The notes under the pieces were generated by a model. It made no database searches. It was not told the DNA's origin and worked only from the letters and a program-made list of their open reading frames with translations. 64,000 nucleotides of DNA, taken from assembly GCF_030317035.1 (NCBI RefSeq), contig NZ_JASZYK010000007.1, forward strand, positions 62,001 through 126,000. The letters are read 5' to 3'. Shown piece by piece: positions 15,956 to 25,055 of the stretch (the stretch's first letter is position 1; the number at the start of each line of letters is the position of its first letter). The DNA comes from Variovorax sp. J22G73. GTDB lineage: Bacteria > Pseudomonadota > Gammaproteobacteria > Burkholderiales > Burkholderiaceae_C. Position numbers and translations under genes: made by a program.

Positions 15956-18900
15956 TCATCCGTGCGCCTCGGCGGCCGGAGGCGCCTCGCCGGCGCGGGT
16001 GGCCTTGCGGGCCTTTCGCGCCTCCTTGCGGCTCAGGTACCAGTAGTGCGCGCGGTCGAGGTACAGGTACACCACCGGGGTCGTGAACAGGGTGAGTGCC
16101 TGCGAGAGTATCAGCCCGCCGACCATCGCGTAGCCCAGCGGGCGGCGCAGCTCGGAGCCCGAGCCGTGGCCCAGCATCAGCGGCAGGCCCGAGAGCAGCG
16201 CGCACATGGTGGTCATCATGATCGGGCGAAAGCGCAGCAGGCAGGCCTGGTAGATGGCGTCGTGCGGCGACATGCCCTGCTCGCGCTCGGCCTTGAGCGC
16301 GAAGTCGATCATCATGATGCCGTTCTTCTTCACGATGCCGATCAGCAGGATGATGCCGATCAGCGCGATCACGCTCAGGTCGTAGCCCCCCGCCATCAAG
16401 ATCAGCAAGGCGCCCACGCCGGCCGAGGGCAGCGTCGACAGGATGGTCAGCGGATGGATGTAGCTCTCGTACAGCAGCCCGAGCACGATGTACACCGCCA
16501 CCAGCGCCGCGGCAATCAGGTAGGGCTGCGAAGACAGCGAGTCCTGGAACGCCTGGGCCGTGCCCTGGAACGCACCGGTGAGCGACTGCGGCAGCCCCAT
16601 GTCGGCCTGCGCCTTGTTGATGGCGTCCACCGCCTCGCCCAGCGCATGGCCCGGCGCCAGGTTGAACGAGATGGTCACGGCCGGGAACTGGCCCTGGTGG
16701 CTGATCGACAGGTAGGCCGTCTTGCTGGTGTCCACCTTCACGAAGGTCGACAGCGGCACCTGCTGCCCGGTGATGGGCGAGTTGAGGTACAGCTTGCTGA
16801 AAAGCGCCGGGTCCTGCTGCAGCGCGGGCGTTACCTCCAGCACCACGTGGTAGCTGTTGAGCTGCGTGAAGTACTGCGCCACCTGCCGCTGGCCGATGGC
16901 GTCGTACAGCGTGGCGTCGATGGTGGCCGGCGTGATGCCGAAGCTGGACGCCCGGTCGCGGTCGATGGTGAGCACCGCCGACGCGGCGGCGTTCTGCTGG
17001 TCGGAGGCCAGGTCGGTGATTTCAGGCAGCTGCCTGAAGCGCGCCAGCAGCTGCGGCGCCCAGGTGTTGAGCTCGTCGAGGTTGGCGTCGGTCACCGTGT
17101 ACTGGTACTGCGTGCGCGACGAGCGCCCGCCCACGCGAATGTCCTGCCCCGCCTGCAGGAACAGGTTCACGCCCTGCACCTTGGCCAGCTGCGGGCGCAG
17201 CCGCGTGATGATCTCGTCGGCCGTGGCCGTGCGGCCCTCGTCCTTCGGCTTCAGGCTGATGAAGAAGTTGCCCGTGTTGTAGGTCGACGAGCTGCCGTTC
17301 ATGCCAAAGCCGGTCACGTCGGGGTCCTTGCGCACCACGTCGGCCAGCGCCAGCATGCGGGCGTTCATGGAGGCGAAGGAGGCGTCCTGCGCCGACTCGG
17401 CAAAGCCCGAGATGAAGCCGGTGTCCTGCTGCGGAAAGAAGCCCTTGGGAATCACCATGAACAGGAAGCCCGTGGCCGCCACCGTGGCGATGAACACCAT
17501 CAGTGTGATGAACTGGTGGTCGAGCACCACGTGCAGCCCGCGCTTGTAGCCGTTGAGCATGGCGTCGAAGCCGCGCTCGAACAGCTGGTAGAGCCGCCCG
17601 TGCTGCCTGCCGTGCTCGTTCTTCAGGAAGCGCGAGCACAGCATGGGCGTGAGCGTGAGCGAGATCACCACGCTCACCACGATGGTGAGCGTGACCGTGA
17701 CCGCGAACTCGCGAAACAGCCGCCCCACGATGCCGCCCATGAGCAGCAGCGGAATGAACACCGCGATGAGCGACACCGAGATCGAGATGATGGTGAAGCC
17801 GATTTCGCCCGCGCCCTTGTACGCGGCCTCCATGGCCGACATGCCCTCTTCCACGTAGCGGTAGATGTTCTCCAGCATGACGATGGCGTCGTCCACCACG
17901 AAGCCCACCGCGATGGTCAGCGCCATGAGCGAGAGGTTGTCCAGGCTGTAGCCCAGCAGGTACATGACGGCCACCGTGCCCAGCAGCGCGAGCGGCACCG
18001 TCACGCTGGGAATGAGCGTGGCGGGCACGTTGCGCAGGAACACGAAGATCACCGCCACCACCAGGGCGATGGTCAGCAGCAGCGTGAACTCCACGTCCTT
18101 CACCGAGGCGCGGATGGTCTGCGTGCGGTCGATGATGGCGTTGACCTCCACCGTCGGCGGAATCGATGCCTTCAGCCGCGGCAGCGCGGCGTTGATGCGG
18201 TCGACCGTCTCGATCACGTTGGCGCCCGGCTGCTTGGTGATGGCCAGCACGATGGAGCGGCCGTTCTGCACGGTGCTGCCTTCGGGGGCGGCGGCGCCGG
18301 CATAGGCCCAGCCGGCGATCTTGGCGTTCTCGGGGCCGTCGACCGCCACGCCCAGGTCGCGCACGCGAATGGGCGCGCCGTTGCGGTAGGCCAGCACCAC
18401 GTCGTTCCAGGGCTGGGCCTTCAGCAGCTGGTCGTTGGTGTAGACGGTGAAGCTCTGGTTGGGCCCGTCGATGGTGCCCTTGGGCGCGTTGACGGTGGCC
18501 GACGCCAGCACGGTGCGCACGTCTTCCAGGCCCAGGCCCAATGCCGCGAGCTTGGCCGGGTCGACCTGGATGCGCACCGCCGGCTTCTGCACGCCGCCGA
18601 TGTTCACCAGCCCCACGCCCGAGATCTGCGAGATCTGCTGCGCCAGGATGTTGTCGGCGTAGTCGTTCACCTCGGTGAGCGGCAGCGTCTTCGACTGCAC
18701 CGACAGGATGAGGATGGGCGAGTCGGCCGGGTTCACCTTGCGAAAGGTCGGCGGGCTCGGCAGGTTAGCCGGTAGCTGGCCTGTGGAGGCGTTGATGGCG
18801 GCCTGCACGTCGAGCGCGGCGGCGTCGATGCTGCGGTCCAGGTCGAACTGCAGCGTGATCTGCGTGGAGCCCAGGCCGCTGGTCGAGGTCATCTGCGACA

Positions 18901-19129
18901 GGCCGGCAATGAGCGAGAACTGCCGCTCCAGCGGCTGCGCCACGTTCGAGGCCATGGTCTCGGGGCTGGCGCCCGGCAGGTTGGCCGACACCTGGATGGT
19001 CGGAAAGTCGACCTGCGGCAGCGGCGCCACCGGCAGCAGCGGGAACACCGCCGCACCCACCAGCAGGATGGCCAGCGCCAGCAGCGTGGTTCCGATGGGG
19101 CGCTTGATGAAGGCGGCGGAAATGCTCAA
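15956..19129 (-). CDS. RND multidrug efflux permease (MdtB/C-like)
   Basis: 1057 residues, the usual size for a hydrophobe/amphiphile RND pump in the inner membrane. It starts MSISAAFIKRPIGTTLLALA, family-typical. The proton relay is intact: Asp413-Asp414 in VGFVVDDAIVMLENIYR and the Lys in GIVKKNGIMMIDFALKAERE. Two large periplasmic domains and 12 helices fit the family. It exports drugs, bile-salt-like compounds or metals together with the adaptor and outer-membrane channel encoded just upstream. Its ATG overlaps the adaptor TGA (ATGA, 19126-19129). The C-terminus has a basic tail (RKEARKARKATRAG). Substrate range is unknown. Confidence 0.95.
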   Translation of the reverse strand: MSISAAFIKRPIGTTLLALAILLVGAAVFPLLPVAPLPQVDFPTIQVSANLPGASPETMASNVAQPLERQFSLIAGLSQMTSTSGLGSTQITLQFDLDRSIDAAALDVQAAINASTGQLPANLPSPPTFRKVNPADSPILILSVQSKTLPLTEVNDYADNILAQQISQISGVGLVNIGGVQKPAVRIQVDPAKLAALGLGLEDVRTVLASATVNAPKGTIDGPNQSFTVYTNDQLLKAQPWNDVVLAYRNGAPIRVRDLGVAVDGPENAKIAGWAYAGAAAPEGSTVQNGRSIVLAITKQPGANVIETVDRINAALPRLKASIPPTVEVNAIIDRTQTIRASVKDVEFTLLLTIALVVAVIFVFLRNVPATLIPSVTVPLALLGTVAVMYLLGYSLDNLSLMALTIAVGFVVDDAIVMLENIYRYVEEGMSAMEAAYKGAGEIGFTIISISVSLIAVFIPLLLMGGIVGRLFREFAVTVTLTIVVSVVISLTLTPMLCSRFLKNEHGRQHGRLYQLFERGFDAMLNGYKRGLHVVLDHQFITLMVFIATVAATGFLFMVIPKGFFPQQDTGFISGFAESAQDASFASMNARMLALADVVRKDPDVTGFGMNGSSSTYNTGNFFISLKPKDEGRTATADEIITRLRPQLAKVQGVNLFLQAGQDIRVGGRSSRTQYQYTVTDANLDELNTWAPQLLARFRQLPEITDLASDQQNAAASAVLTIDRDRASSFGITPATIDATLYDAIGQRQVAQYFTQLNSYHVVLEVTPALQQDPALFSKLYLNSPITGQQVPLSTFVKVDTSKTAYLSISHQGQFPAVTISFNLAPGHALGEAVDAINKAQADMGLPQSLTGAFQGTAQAFQDSLSSQPYLIAAALVAVYIVLGLLYESYIHPLTILSTLPSAGVGALLILMAGGYDLSVIALIGIILLIGIVKKNGIMMIDFALKAEREQGMSPHDAIYQACLLRFRPIMMTTMCALLSGLPLMLGHGSGSELRRPLGYAMVGGLILSQALTLFTTPVVYLYLDRAHYWYLSRKEARKARKATRAGEAPPAAEAHG

Positions 19130-20424
19130 TTGCTGCTCCCGCTGGTGGGCTTGGCGCCCGCGGCCGGGGTCGAGCTTTCGGCCTTGCCGGCCTTTTCACC
19201 CTTCTGCGCGGGCGGCGGCTCCACGGTGGCAGCGCCGGGCTTGAGCTTGTACTGCCCGTCGGTCACCACGCGCTGGCCGGCGCTCACGCCCTTGTCGATC
19301 ACGGCCGTGCCGTCGGCGATCTGCACCACGTGCACAGGCACGTTCTCGGCCTTGTTCTCGGCATCGATCACCCAGACGTAGGTGTTGTCCTGGCCGCGCT
19401 GGATGGCGGCGGCGGGCACGGTGAGCGAGTCGGCCCGGCGGTCGAGCTGCAGCCGCACGTTCACATACTGGCCGGGCCACAGCGTGTGCTGCGGGTTGGC
19501 GAAGCTGCCCTTGAGCTGCACGGTGCCGCTGGTGGTGTCGATCTGGTTGTTCAGCAATATGAGCTTGCCGGTGCCCAGCAGCTGCGCGCCGCTGCGGTCG
19601 TAGGCCACCACGGCCAGCGGCTGGCTGCTTTGCTGCTGCACGCGGTTGATGTCCTGCACCGCGTCTTCGGGCAGCGTGAACTGCACGGCGATGGGGTCGA
19701 TCTGGTTGATGACCACCAGCCCGTTGGCGTCGGTCGCGTGCACGATGTTGCCGGGGTCGACCAGCCGCGCGCCCACGCGGCCGTTCATGGGCGAGGCGAT
19801 GCGCGTGAAGCTCAGCTGCACCTCGGCGTACTGCACCTGCGCGGCGTCGTTCTGCACCGCGGCTTCCAGCTGGTTGACCAGCGCCTTCTGCGTGTCGACC
19901 TGCTGCTGCGTGGCGGCATCCTGCCCCAGCAGCGTGGTGTAGCGCTTGAGGTCGGCACGCGCGTTGGCGAGGGTGGCCGCGTCTTTCGCCTTGGTGGCCT
20001 GCGCCTGCGCGAGCTGCGCCTGCAGCGTGCGCGGGTCGAGCTGCGCGAGCAGCTGGCCGGCCTTGACGTCCTGCCCCTCGACGAAGCCGACCTTGTCGAG
20101 CTGGCCGTCGATGCGCGCCTTGACGGTCACCGTGGCCATCGAGGCGACGGTGCCGATGCCCGAGCGGTAGACCTGCACGTTCTGCGGCGTGACGCGCGCG
20201 GTGGTCACCTGCACCGGCGGCGTCTTGGGCGCATCGGGCTTGGCGGCGTTGGCGGCCTGGTGCGTGAGCGCCCAGGCCCCGCCGCCCAGCAGCACCACGA
20301 GCGTGGCGGCGGCGAGCCAGGTGGTGCGGCGCCGATGAGGTTCCTGTGGATGCTGCGAGGGTGAGTGCGGGTGCGCGTGTGAGGGATGCGGGTTCGCGGC
20401 GGTGGTGTCTGCGGAGGTCGTCAT
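19126..20424 (-). CDS. RND efflux periplasmic adaptor (membrane fusion protein)
   Basis: 432 residues from ATG 20424. A His/Pro-rich cytoplasmic start (ANPHPSHAHPHSPSQHPQEP) precedes one signal-anchor helix (WLAAATLVVLLGGGAWALT). The lipoyl half motif is VKARIDGQLDKVGFVEGQDV, then an alpha-hairpin with long coiled coil (TLQAQLAQAQATKAKDAATL), and beta-barrel and membrane-proximal domains to residue 400. The disordered tail is rich in Lys, Pro and Ser. It links the inner-membrane pump to the outer-membrane channel. The start lies 4 nt after the channel gene stop. The His-rich N-terminus might bind metal, but it faces the cytosol. Confidence 0.93.
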   Translation of the reverse strand: MTTSADTTAANPHPSHAHPHSPSQHPQEPHRRRTTWLAAATLVVLLGGGAWALTHQAANAAKPDAPKTPPVQVTTARVTPQNVQVYRSGIGTVASMATVTVKARIDGQLDKVGFVEGQDVKAGQLLAQLDPRTLQAQLAQAQATKAKDAATLANARADLKRYTTLLGQDAATQQQVDTQKALVNQLEAAVQNDAAQVQYAEVQLSFTRIASPMNGRVGARLVDPGNIVHATDANGLVVINQIDPIAVQFTLPEDAVQDINRVQQQSSQPLAVVAYDRSGAQLLGTGKLILLNNQIDTTSGTVQLKGSFANPQHTLWPGQYVNVRLQLDRRADSLTVPAAAIQRGQDNTYVWVIDAENKAENVPVHVVQIADGTAVIDKGVSAGQRVVTDGQYKLKPGAATVEPPPAQKGEKAGKAESSTPAAGAKPTSGSSN

Positions 20425-20428
20425 GGCG

Positions 20429-22000
20429 TCAATTCCCGGAAGTCTTCTGTGCGGCGGCAACGGTGGCACTTGTGTTGGCGGTGGCGCTGGCAGCCGCACT
20501 GGCAGTTGTGTTGGCACTGGCACTGGCATCGGAGGCGTTCCAGCCGCCGCCCGTCGCCGCGATCAGCGACACGCTGGCCGCCAGCTGGCGGCCCAGCACC
20601 TGGGCGGCCGTGCGCTGGTTGGTGAGCGACAGCGTCTGCGCCGTCACCACGCTGAGGTAGGTGGCGGTGCCCGCGCGGTACTGGCTCAGCGCCAGTCGCT
20701 CGGCGAGCTGCGCGGCGCGCACCGCGTCGGCCTGCAGGGCCGATTCGTTGTCGAGCACGCGCAGCGTGGACAGGTTGTCTTCCACCTGCTGGAAGCCGCC
20801 GAGCACGGTCTGCTTGTATTGCGCCACCGAGGCGTCGTAGGCGGCCACGGCCTGGTCGGTATGCGCCTTGCGCAACCCGCCGTCGAACACCGTCTGCGCC
20901 AGCGCCGCGCCCAGCGACCACACGCGGCTGGGCGTGTTGAACAGCGTGGCCAGGCTGGCCGCGCTGAAGCCGCCGCTGGCGCTGAGCACGATCTGCGGAA
21001 AGTACGCGGCCTTCTGCACGCCGATGTTGGCGTTGGCCGCCTGCACGCGGCGCTCGGCACCGGCGATGTCGGGGCGGCGTTCGAGCAGCTCCGACGGCAG
21101 GCCCGCGGGCGTCACCTGCAGCTGCACGCGCAGCGCGGCCGAGGAAGACAGCGTTTCGGCGGTCGGCGGCTGCGCGGGCGTTTCGAGTCGCGCCAGCGAG
21201 AACGACGCGGGCGCCTGCCCGGTGAGCACCGCGATGGCGTGTTCGAGCTGCGCGCGCTGGGCGTCGAGGTCGACCGCCTGCGCCTGCGCGGTCTTCAGCT
21301 GGCTTTCCGCCAGCGCCACGTCGGAGCGCAGCACGGTGCCGGCGGCGTACTGGTGCTGCGTGAGTTCCAGCGCCTTGGCATAGGCGGCGGTGGTGCTGGC
21401 GTACAGGTCGCGCTCCAGGTCGATCACGCGGATCTGCAGATAGTCTTGCGCGAGCGTGGTCTGGATGCTCAGGCGCGCGCCGGCAAGGTCGTCGGCGCTG
21501 GCCTGCGCGCTCGCGTTGTCGGCCTCGACCGAGCGGCGCACCGCGCCCCAGATGTCGGGCTCCCAGCTGGCGGCGAGGCCGAGCGTGTCGGTGGTGCCCA
21601 GCTTGACGGTGCCGGTGCTGTTGGTCTGCGCGCGGCTGGCGCCGGCATTCAGGCCGACGCTCGGAAAGAAGTTGGCGCGCGCCGCCGCGGTGATGGCCTG
21701 CGCCTGCCGGTACTGGGCCTCGGCGACGCGGATGTTCTGGTTGGCCGCGTTGGCCTGCACGATGAGCGCGCCGAGCGTGCTGTCGCCGTAGGCGTCCCAC
21801 CAGGGGTGGCTCGCGTCGATGGTCTGCGGGGCGGCGGTTTTCCAGGGGCCGCCGGTTTCCTTGTAGGCGACCGGCACGTCCATCTGCCGGCGAACGTAGT
21901 CGGGGCCGACGGCGCAGCCTGCGAGCAGCAAGGCGGCCAGCGCGATGGCGGACGGCGCGAAGGCCTTGCGCGATGGGGGGATGGCGGCGGATGAATCCAT
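20429..22000 (-). CDS. NodT-family outer-membrane efflux lipoprotein
   Basis: 523 residues, TolC-like trimeric channel subunit. The signal peptide ends in a lipobox with Cys29 (LLLAGCAVGPDYVRR), followed by the NodT family start PDYVRRQMDVPVAYKE. Two repeats of the TolC hairpin are visible (for example SWEPDIWGAVRRSVEADNAS and ELLERRPDIAGAERRVQAAN, FPQIVLSASGGF). The last 35 residues are a low-complexity tail (ASASANTTASAAASATANTS) outside the family fold, encoded by repetitive DNA. First gene of the five-gene efflux/two-component operon. The promoter should lie in 22001-22110, where TCGGTTAACTGACAGTTCTG appears. Confidence 0.93.
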   Translation of the reverse strand: MDSSAAIPPSRKAFAPSAIALAALLLAGCAVGPDYVRRQMDVPVAYKETGGPWKTAAPQTIDASHPWWDAYGDSTLGALIVQANAANQNIRVAEAQYRQAQAITAAARANFFPSVGLNAGASRAQTNSTGTVKLGTTDTLGLAASWEPDIWGAVRRSVEADNASAQASADDLAGARLSIQTTLAQDYLQIRVIDLERDLYASTTAAYAKALELTQHQYAAGTVLRSDVALAESQLKTAQAQAVDLDAQRAQLEHAIAVLTGQAPASFSLARLETPAQPPTAETLSSSAALRVQLQVTPAGLPSELLERRPDIAGAERRVQAANANIGVQKAAYFPQIVLSASGGFSAASLATLFNTPSRVWSLGAALAQTVFDGGLRKAHTDQAVAAYDASVAQYKQTVLGGFQQVEDNLSTLRVLDNESALQADAVRAAQLAERLALSQYRAGTATYLSVVTAQTLSLTNQRTAAQVLGRQLAASVSLIAATGGGWNASDASASANTTASAAASATANTSATVAAAQKTSGN

Positions 22001-22110
22001 GATGAAGGCACTCTAGGTGCAGGCATCAAACCGCTCGCTGTCGGTTAACTGACAGTTCTGACAGTTTCCGTAGTTGCTCCCTGCCGAAGGGAGGAGCGGG
22101 GCCCCGTCTT

Positions 22111-22262
22111 GCTCCCTCCCCCGCTGGGGGAGGGCTGGGGTGGGGGCACGACGGCGCTCATTTGAACGCAGCGCCTGTTTCCAACGCTGCTTGCCCCCAT
22201 CCCCGCCTTCCCCCAGAGGGGGAAGGAGCAAAACGGGTTCTTCCCCCAGCGGGGGAAGGAGA
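22111..22262. repeat. REP/BIME-like cluster of three palindromes
   Basis: Three stem-loops: CCCTCCCCC-GCT-GGGGGAGGG (22114-22134), CCTTCCCCC-AGA-GGGGGAAGG (22206-22226) and CTTCCCCC-AGC-GGGGGAAG (22240-22258). Flanking GGGGTGGGGGC and GCCCCCATCCCC face each other across a 50-bp core, the inverted-pair layout of bacterial interspersed mosaic elements. It lies between two leftward transcripts and may also stop transcription. 22001-22273 holds no gene. Confidence 0.75.
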
Positions 22263-22273
22263 AATACCGCCGA

Positions 22274-23284
22274 TCAGCGCGGCGCGTCGCCCTTGCGGTA
22301 CTCGGCCGTCAGCTCGTCCAGCTTCTGCTTCAGCGCCGGCTCCAGCTTGTACTCAGCCGCAGCCAGGGTCGCGTCCAGCTGCTCAGGCCGGCTCGCGCCC
22401 AGCAGCGGCGCGGTGATCAGCGGGTTCGCCATCACCCACGCCACCGCCAGCGTCGCCAGGGGCACGCCGGCCTCGTCCGCCAGCTTGTGCAGCTGCGTCA
22501 CGGTGTTGAAGCTGCGCTCGTTCCAGTACCGGTCCTGGTACATGTTGCCGGCGGTGCCCAGGGTGAAGCGGGTGTTTTCCTCCGGCTTGGCACCGGGCTT
22601 GTACTTGCCGGTGAGCAGGCCGCCGGCCAGCGGGTTGTAGGGAATCACGCCCAGCCCCTCTTCCCCCACCAGCGGCAGCAGCTCGCGCTCGATCTCGCGG
22701 AACAGCAGGCTGTAGCGCGGCTGCACCGACACATAGCGCGTGAGCTTGTGCAGCTCGGCCTTGCCCAGCGCGCGCGCCAGCCGGTAGGCCAGGAAGTTCG
22801 ACACGCCGATGTAGCGCGCACGCCCCGACTTCACGATGATGTCCAGCGCCTCCAGGCTTTCTTCCAGCGGCGTCTCGCGGTCGTCGCTGTGCAGCTGGTA
22901 CAGGTCGACGTGGTCGGTCTGCAGCCGCTTGAGCGAGGCGTCGATGGCGTCCAGCAGGTGCTTGCGCGAGGCGCCCTGGTCCCAGCTGTTGGGGCCGACC
23001 TTGCCGACCGCCTTGGTGGCGACTACGAAGCGGCGCCGCCCGGTGGGGCCCTGCTTCTGCAGCCAGCGGCCGATGATTTCCTCGGTGCGGCCCGTGGTTT
23101 CCACCGTGCCGCCCAGCGGGTACACGTCGGCGGTGTCGAGGAAGTTGATGCCGCCTTCGGCCGCCTTGTCCAGGATCTGGTGCGACACCGCCTCGTCGGT
23201 CTGCAGGCCGAAGGTCATGGTGCCGAGGGCAAGGCGCGACACGGTGAGGCCCGTGCGGCCGAGACGGGTGGTGGGAATGCTCAT
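22274..23284 (-). CDS. Aldo/keto reductase
   Basis: 336 residues, NADPH-dependent reductase of aldehydes or ketones with a TIM-barrel fold, cytosolic. From ATG 23284 (MSIPTTRLGRTGLTVSRLAL) it shows the catalytic Asp/Tyr in INFLDTADVYPLGG, Lys in VVATKAVG, His in YQLHSDDRETPLEESLEALD, and the NADPH loop PYNPLAGGLLTGKY, then PLLGASRPEQLDATL. An earlier in-frame start would add 21 poorly conserved residues. Substrate unknown. It has its own leader between the PhoD gene and the BIME. Confidence 0.93.
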   Translation of the reverse strand: MSIPTTRLGRTGLTVSRLALGTMTFGLQTDEAVSHQILDKAAEGGINFLDTADVYPLGGTVETTGRTEEIIGRWLQKQGPTGRRRFVVATKAVGKVGPNSWDQGASRKHLLDAIDASLKRLQTDHVDLYQLHSDDRETPLEESLEALDIIVKSGRARYIGVSNFLAYRLARALGKAELHKLTRYVSVQPRYSLLFREIERELLPLVGEEGLGVIPYNPLAGGLLTGKYKPGAKPEENTRFTLGTAGNMYQDRYWNERSFNTVTQLHKLADEAGVPLATLAVAWVMANPLITAPLLGASRPEQLDATLAAAEYKLEPALKQKLDELTAEYRKGDAPR

Positions 23285-23409
23285 GGTGTTTCGCTCTCGG
23301 AAAGTGAGGAAAAAAGGGCGGCGGCCATCATAGACACGGCCGTCCAATCCTTCAGGCGCGCGCGGGTTTCAGGCGCGCTCAGACGCTTTCAAAACACTTT
23401 CATGCGCTT

Positions 23410-24975
23410 TCATGCGCTCTCGACATGCACGCCCGGCGCGCCGCGCTCCACGCCGAAGCGCGCCATGGTGCGCACGGCCGAGCCGGCCTGCGTCTCGTCG
23501 TCCACCGCGCGGAACTCGACCGCGGCGCCGCCGGCATCGAGCGTCACCAGCGCATAGCCGCGCTTGTCGGCGCGGCCGTAGCGCAGGTGCGGGTTCTTCG
23601 CGAGCATGTTCGCCACGCTCTTGGCGCTCGGGCCCTCGGAGGTGATGGCGCCGCCGACGAACTCGGTCGCGATGGCGGCCCCATGCCGGTCTTGCTGGTC
23701 TTGCTGCTCTTGCCGCAGGTCCGCCGCCCAGAACGCATGCACGTCGCCGCTGGCGACCAGCGCGCTGCCGCCGTTCGCCTTGTTCAGCGCCAGCCCGTCG
23801 AGCAGGCGCGTGCGCGCCGCGGCGTAGCCGTCCCAGCCGTCCATCCAGTAGCCGTGCTCGGGTCCGCGCTTGCGGTCGGCCTCGGCCAGCAGCGTGGGCT
23901 GCGCGAGCACGGTCCAGCGCGCGGGCGGCGCCGCGAGTTCGCGCGCGAGCCATGCCTCTTGCGCCCCGCCGAACAGGCTGCGTCCCGGCGCGAAGCGGTC
24001 TGCGCAGTCGGCCAGCGGCGACGCGCTGCGGCCCGACAGGCACACGTGGTGCGAGCGGTACTGGCGCCCGTCGGTCAGCAGCAGGTCGACCATGCGGCCG
24101 AAGCGATGGCGCCCGTAGATGACTGCATCGGCACCGCGCGGGCGCATGCGCTCGGGCACCGGCATGTGCTCGTACCAGGCCTGGTAGGCGGCCGCGCGAA
24201 TGGCGAGAAACTGCGCCGGGTCGGGCGTGCGCGGCGACATGTCGTTCGTGTAGTCGTTGGCCACCTCGTGGTCGTCCCAGGTCACCAGCCACGGGAACGC
24301 GGCGTGCGCGGCCTGCAGCTGCGGGTCGGTCTTGTACAGCGCGTAGCGGTCGCGAAAACCGGCCAGCTGCGTCGGAATGCCGCCCTGGTGCTGGCGCACG
24401 CGCTCCGCGCCGCGCGAGCTCTCGTAGATGTAGTCGCCCAGGTGCACGACGAAGTCCAGCGGCTGCTCGGCCATGTCGCGGTATGCGGCGTAGAAGCCCT
24501 GCTCGTAGTGCTGGCAGGAGGCGAAGGCGAAGCGCACCGGTCGCGTCGACTCGTCTGCATCGGCCGGCGCGGTGCGCGTGCGGCCGACGGGGCTGCGCGC
24601 ACCGGCGGCGGTGAAGCGGTACCAGTACGGCCGGCCCGGCGCAAGGCCGCCCACCTCGACGTGCACGGAATGCGCCAGCGCCTCGGTCGCCGTGGCCGAG
24701 CCCTTGGCGACGACGCGGCTGAAGCGCTCGTCGTCGGCGACTTCCCAGCGCACCTCGACCGGCGCATCGCCCATGCCGCCGCCCTGCAGCGGGTCGGGTG
24801 CGAGCCGCGTCCACAGCACGAAACCATCAGGCTGCGGCGCGCCCGAGGCCACGCCCAGCATGAAGAGCTCGCGCGATGACCCCTGCGCATGCAGCCGCAA
24901 GAAAGGATGCCCCAGCGACGCGGCCGCCAGCCCGCCGCACAGCAGGCGCCGGCGCGAAATTCGTTCCATCTTCAT
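23410..24975 (-). CDS. phoD: PhoD-type alkaline phosphatase/phosphodiesterase, Tat-exported
   Basis: About 521 residues. A twin-arginine signal ERISRRRLLCGGLAAASLG directs folded export. A short N-terminal fibronectin-like domain (VASGAPQPDGFVLWTRLAPD) precedes the PhoD metallophosphatase core: FASCQHYEQGFYAAYRDMAE, VHLGDYIYESS, WDDHEVANDYTNDM and ASGDVHAFW, which carry metal ligands. Family enzymes use Ca and Fe to release phosphate from esters. Starts at GTG 24984 and ATG 24969 are also possible. It lies 80 bp downstream of the beta-propeller/cupredoxin gene on the same strand, so it may be read from the ECF-type promoter at 26431-26456. Confidence 0.92.
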   Translation of the reverse strand: MKMERISRRRLLCGGLAAASLGHPFLRLHAQGSSRELFMLGVASGAPQPDGFVLWTRLAPDPLQGGGMGDAPVEVRWEVADDERFSRVVAKGSATATEALAHSVHVEVGGLAPGRPYWYRFTAAGARSPVGRTRTAPADADESTRPVRFAFASCQHYEQGFYAAYRDMAEQPLDFVVHLGDYIYESSRGAERVRQHQGGIPTQLAGFRDRYALYKTDPQLQAAHAAFPWLVTWDDHEVANDYTNDMSPRTPDPAQFLAIRAAAYQAWYEHMPVPERMRPRGADAVIYGRHRFGRMVDLLLTDGRQYRSHHVCLSGRSASPLADCADRFAPGRSLFGGAQEAWLARELAAPPARWTVLAQPTLLAEADRKRGPEHGYWMDGWDGYAAARTRLLDGLALNKANGGSALVASGDVHAFWAADLRQEQQDQQDRHGAAIATEFVGGAITSEGPSAKSVANMLAKNPHLRYGRADKRGYALVTLDAGGAAVEFRAVDDETQAGSAVRTMARFGVERGAPGVHVESA

Positions 24976-25055
24976 TCTTCGCACGCGACGGTGCCCACAT
25001 CAGATCGATGCGCCGCACTGTCGTTTGCTTCGCTCGCTCCTGTCAACCCGCGGGC

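Noticed and set aside
15911..18775. 954-codon open frame on the plus strand opposite the RND pump
   Set aside because: It is the shadow of a GC-rich coding strand; the translation is low-complexity His/Arg/Gln/Ala with no domain, and the minus strand encodes an intact pump.
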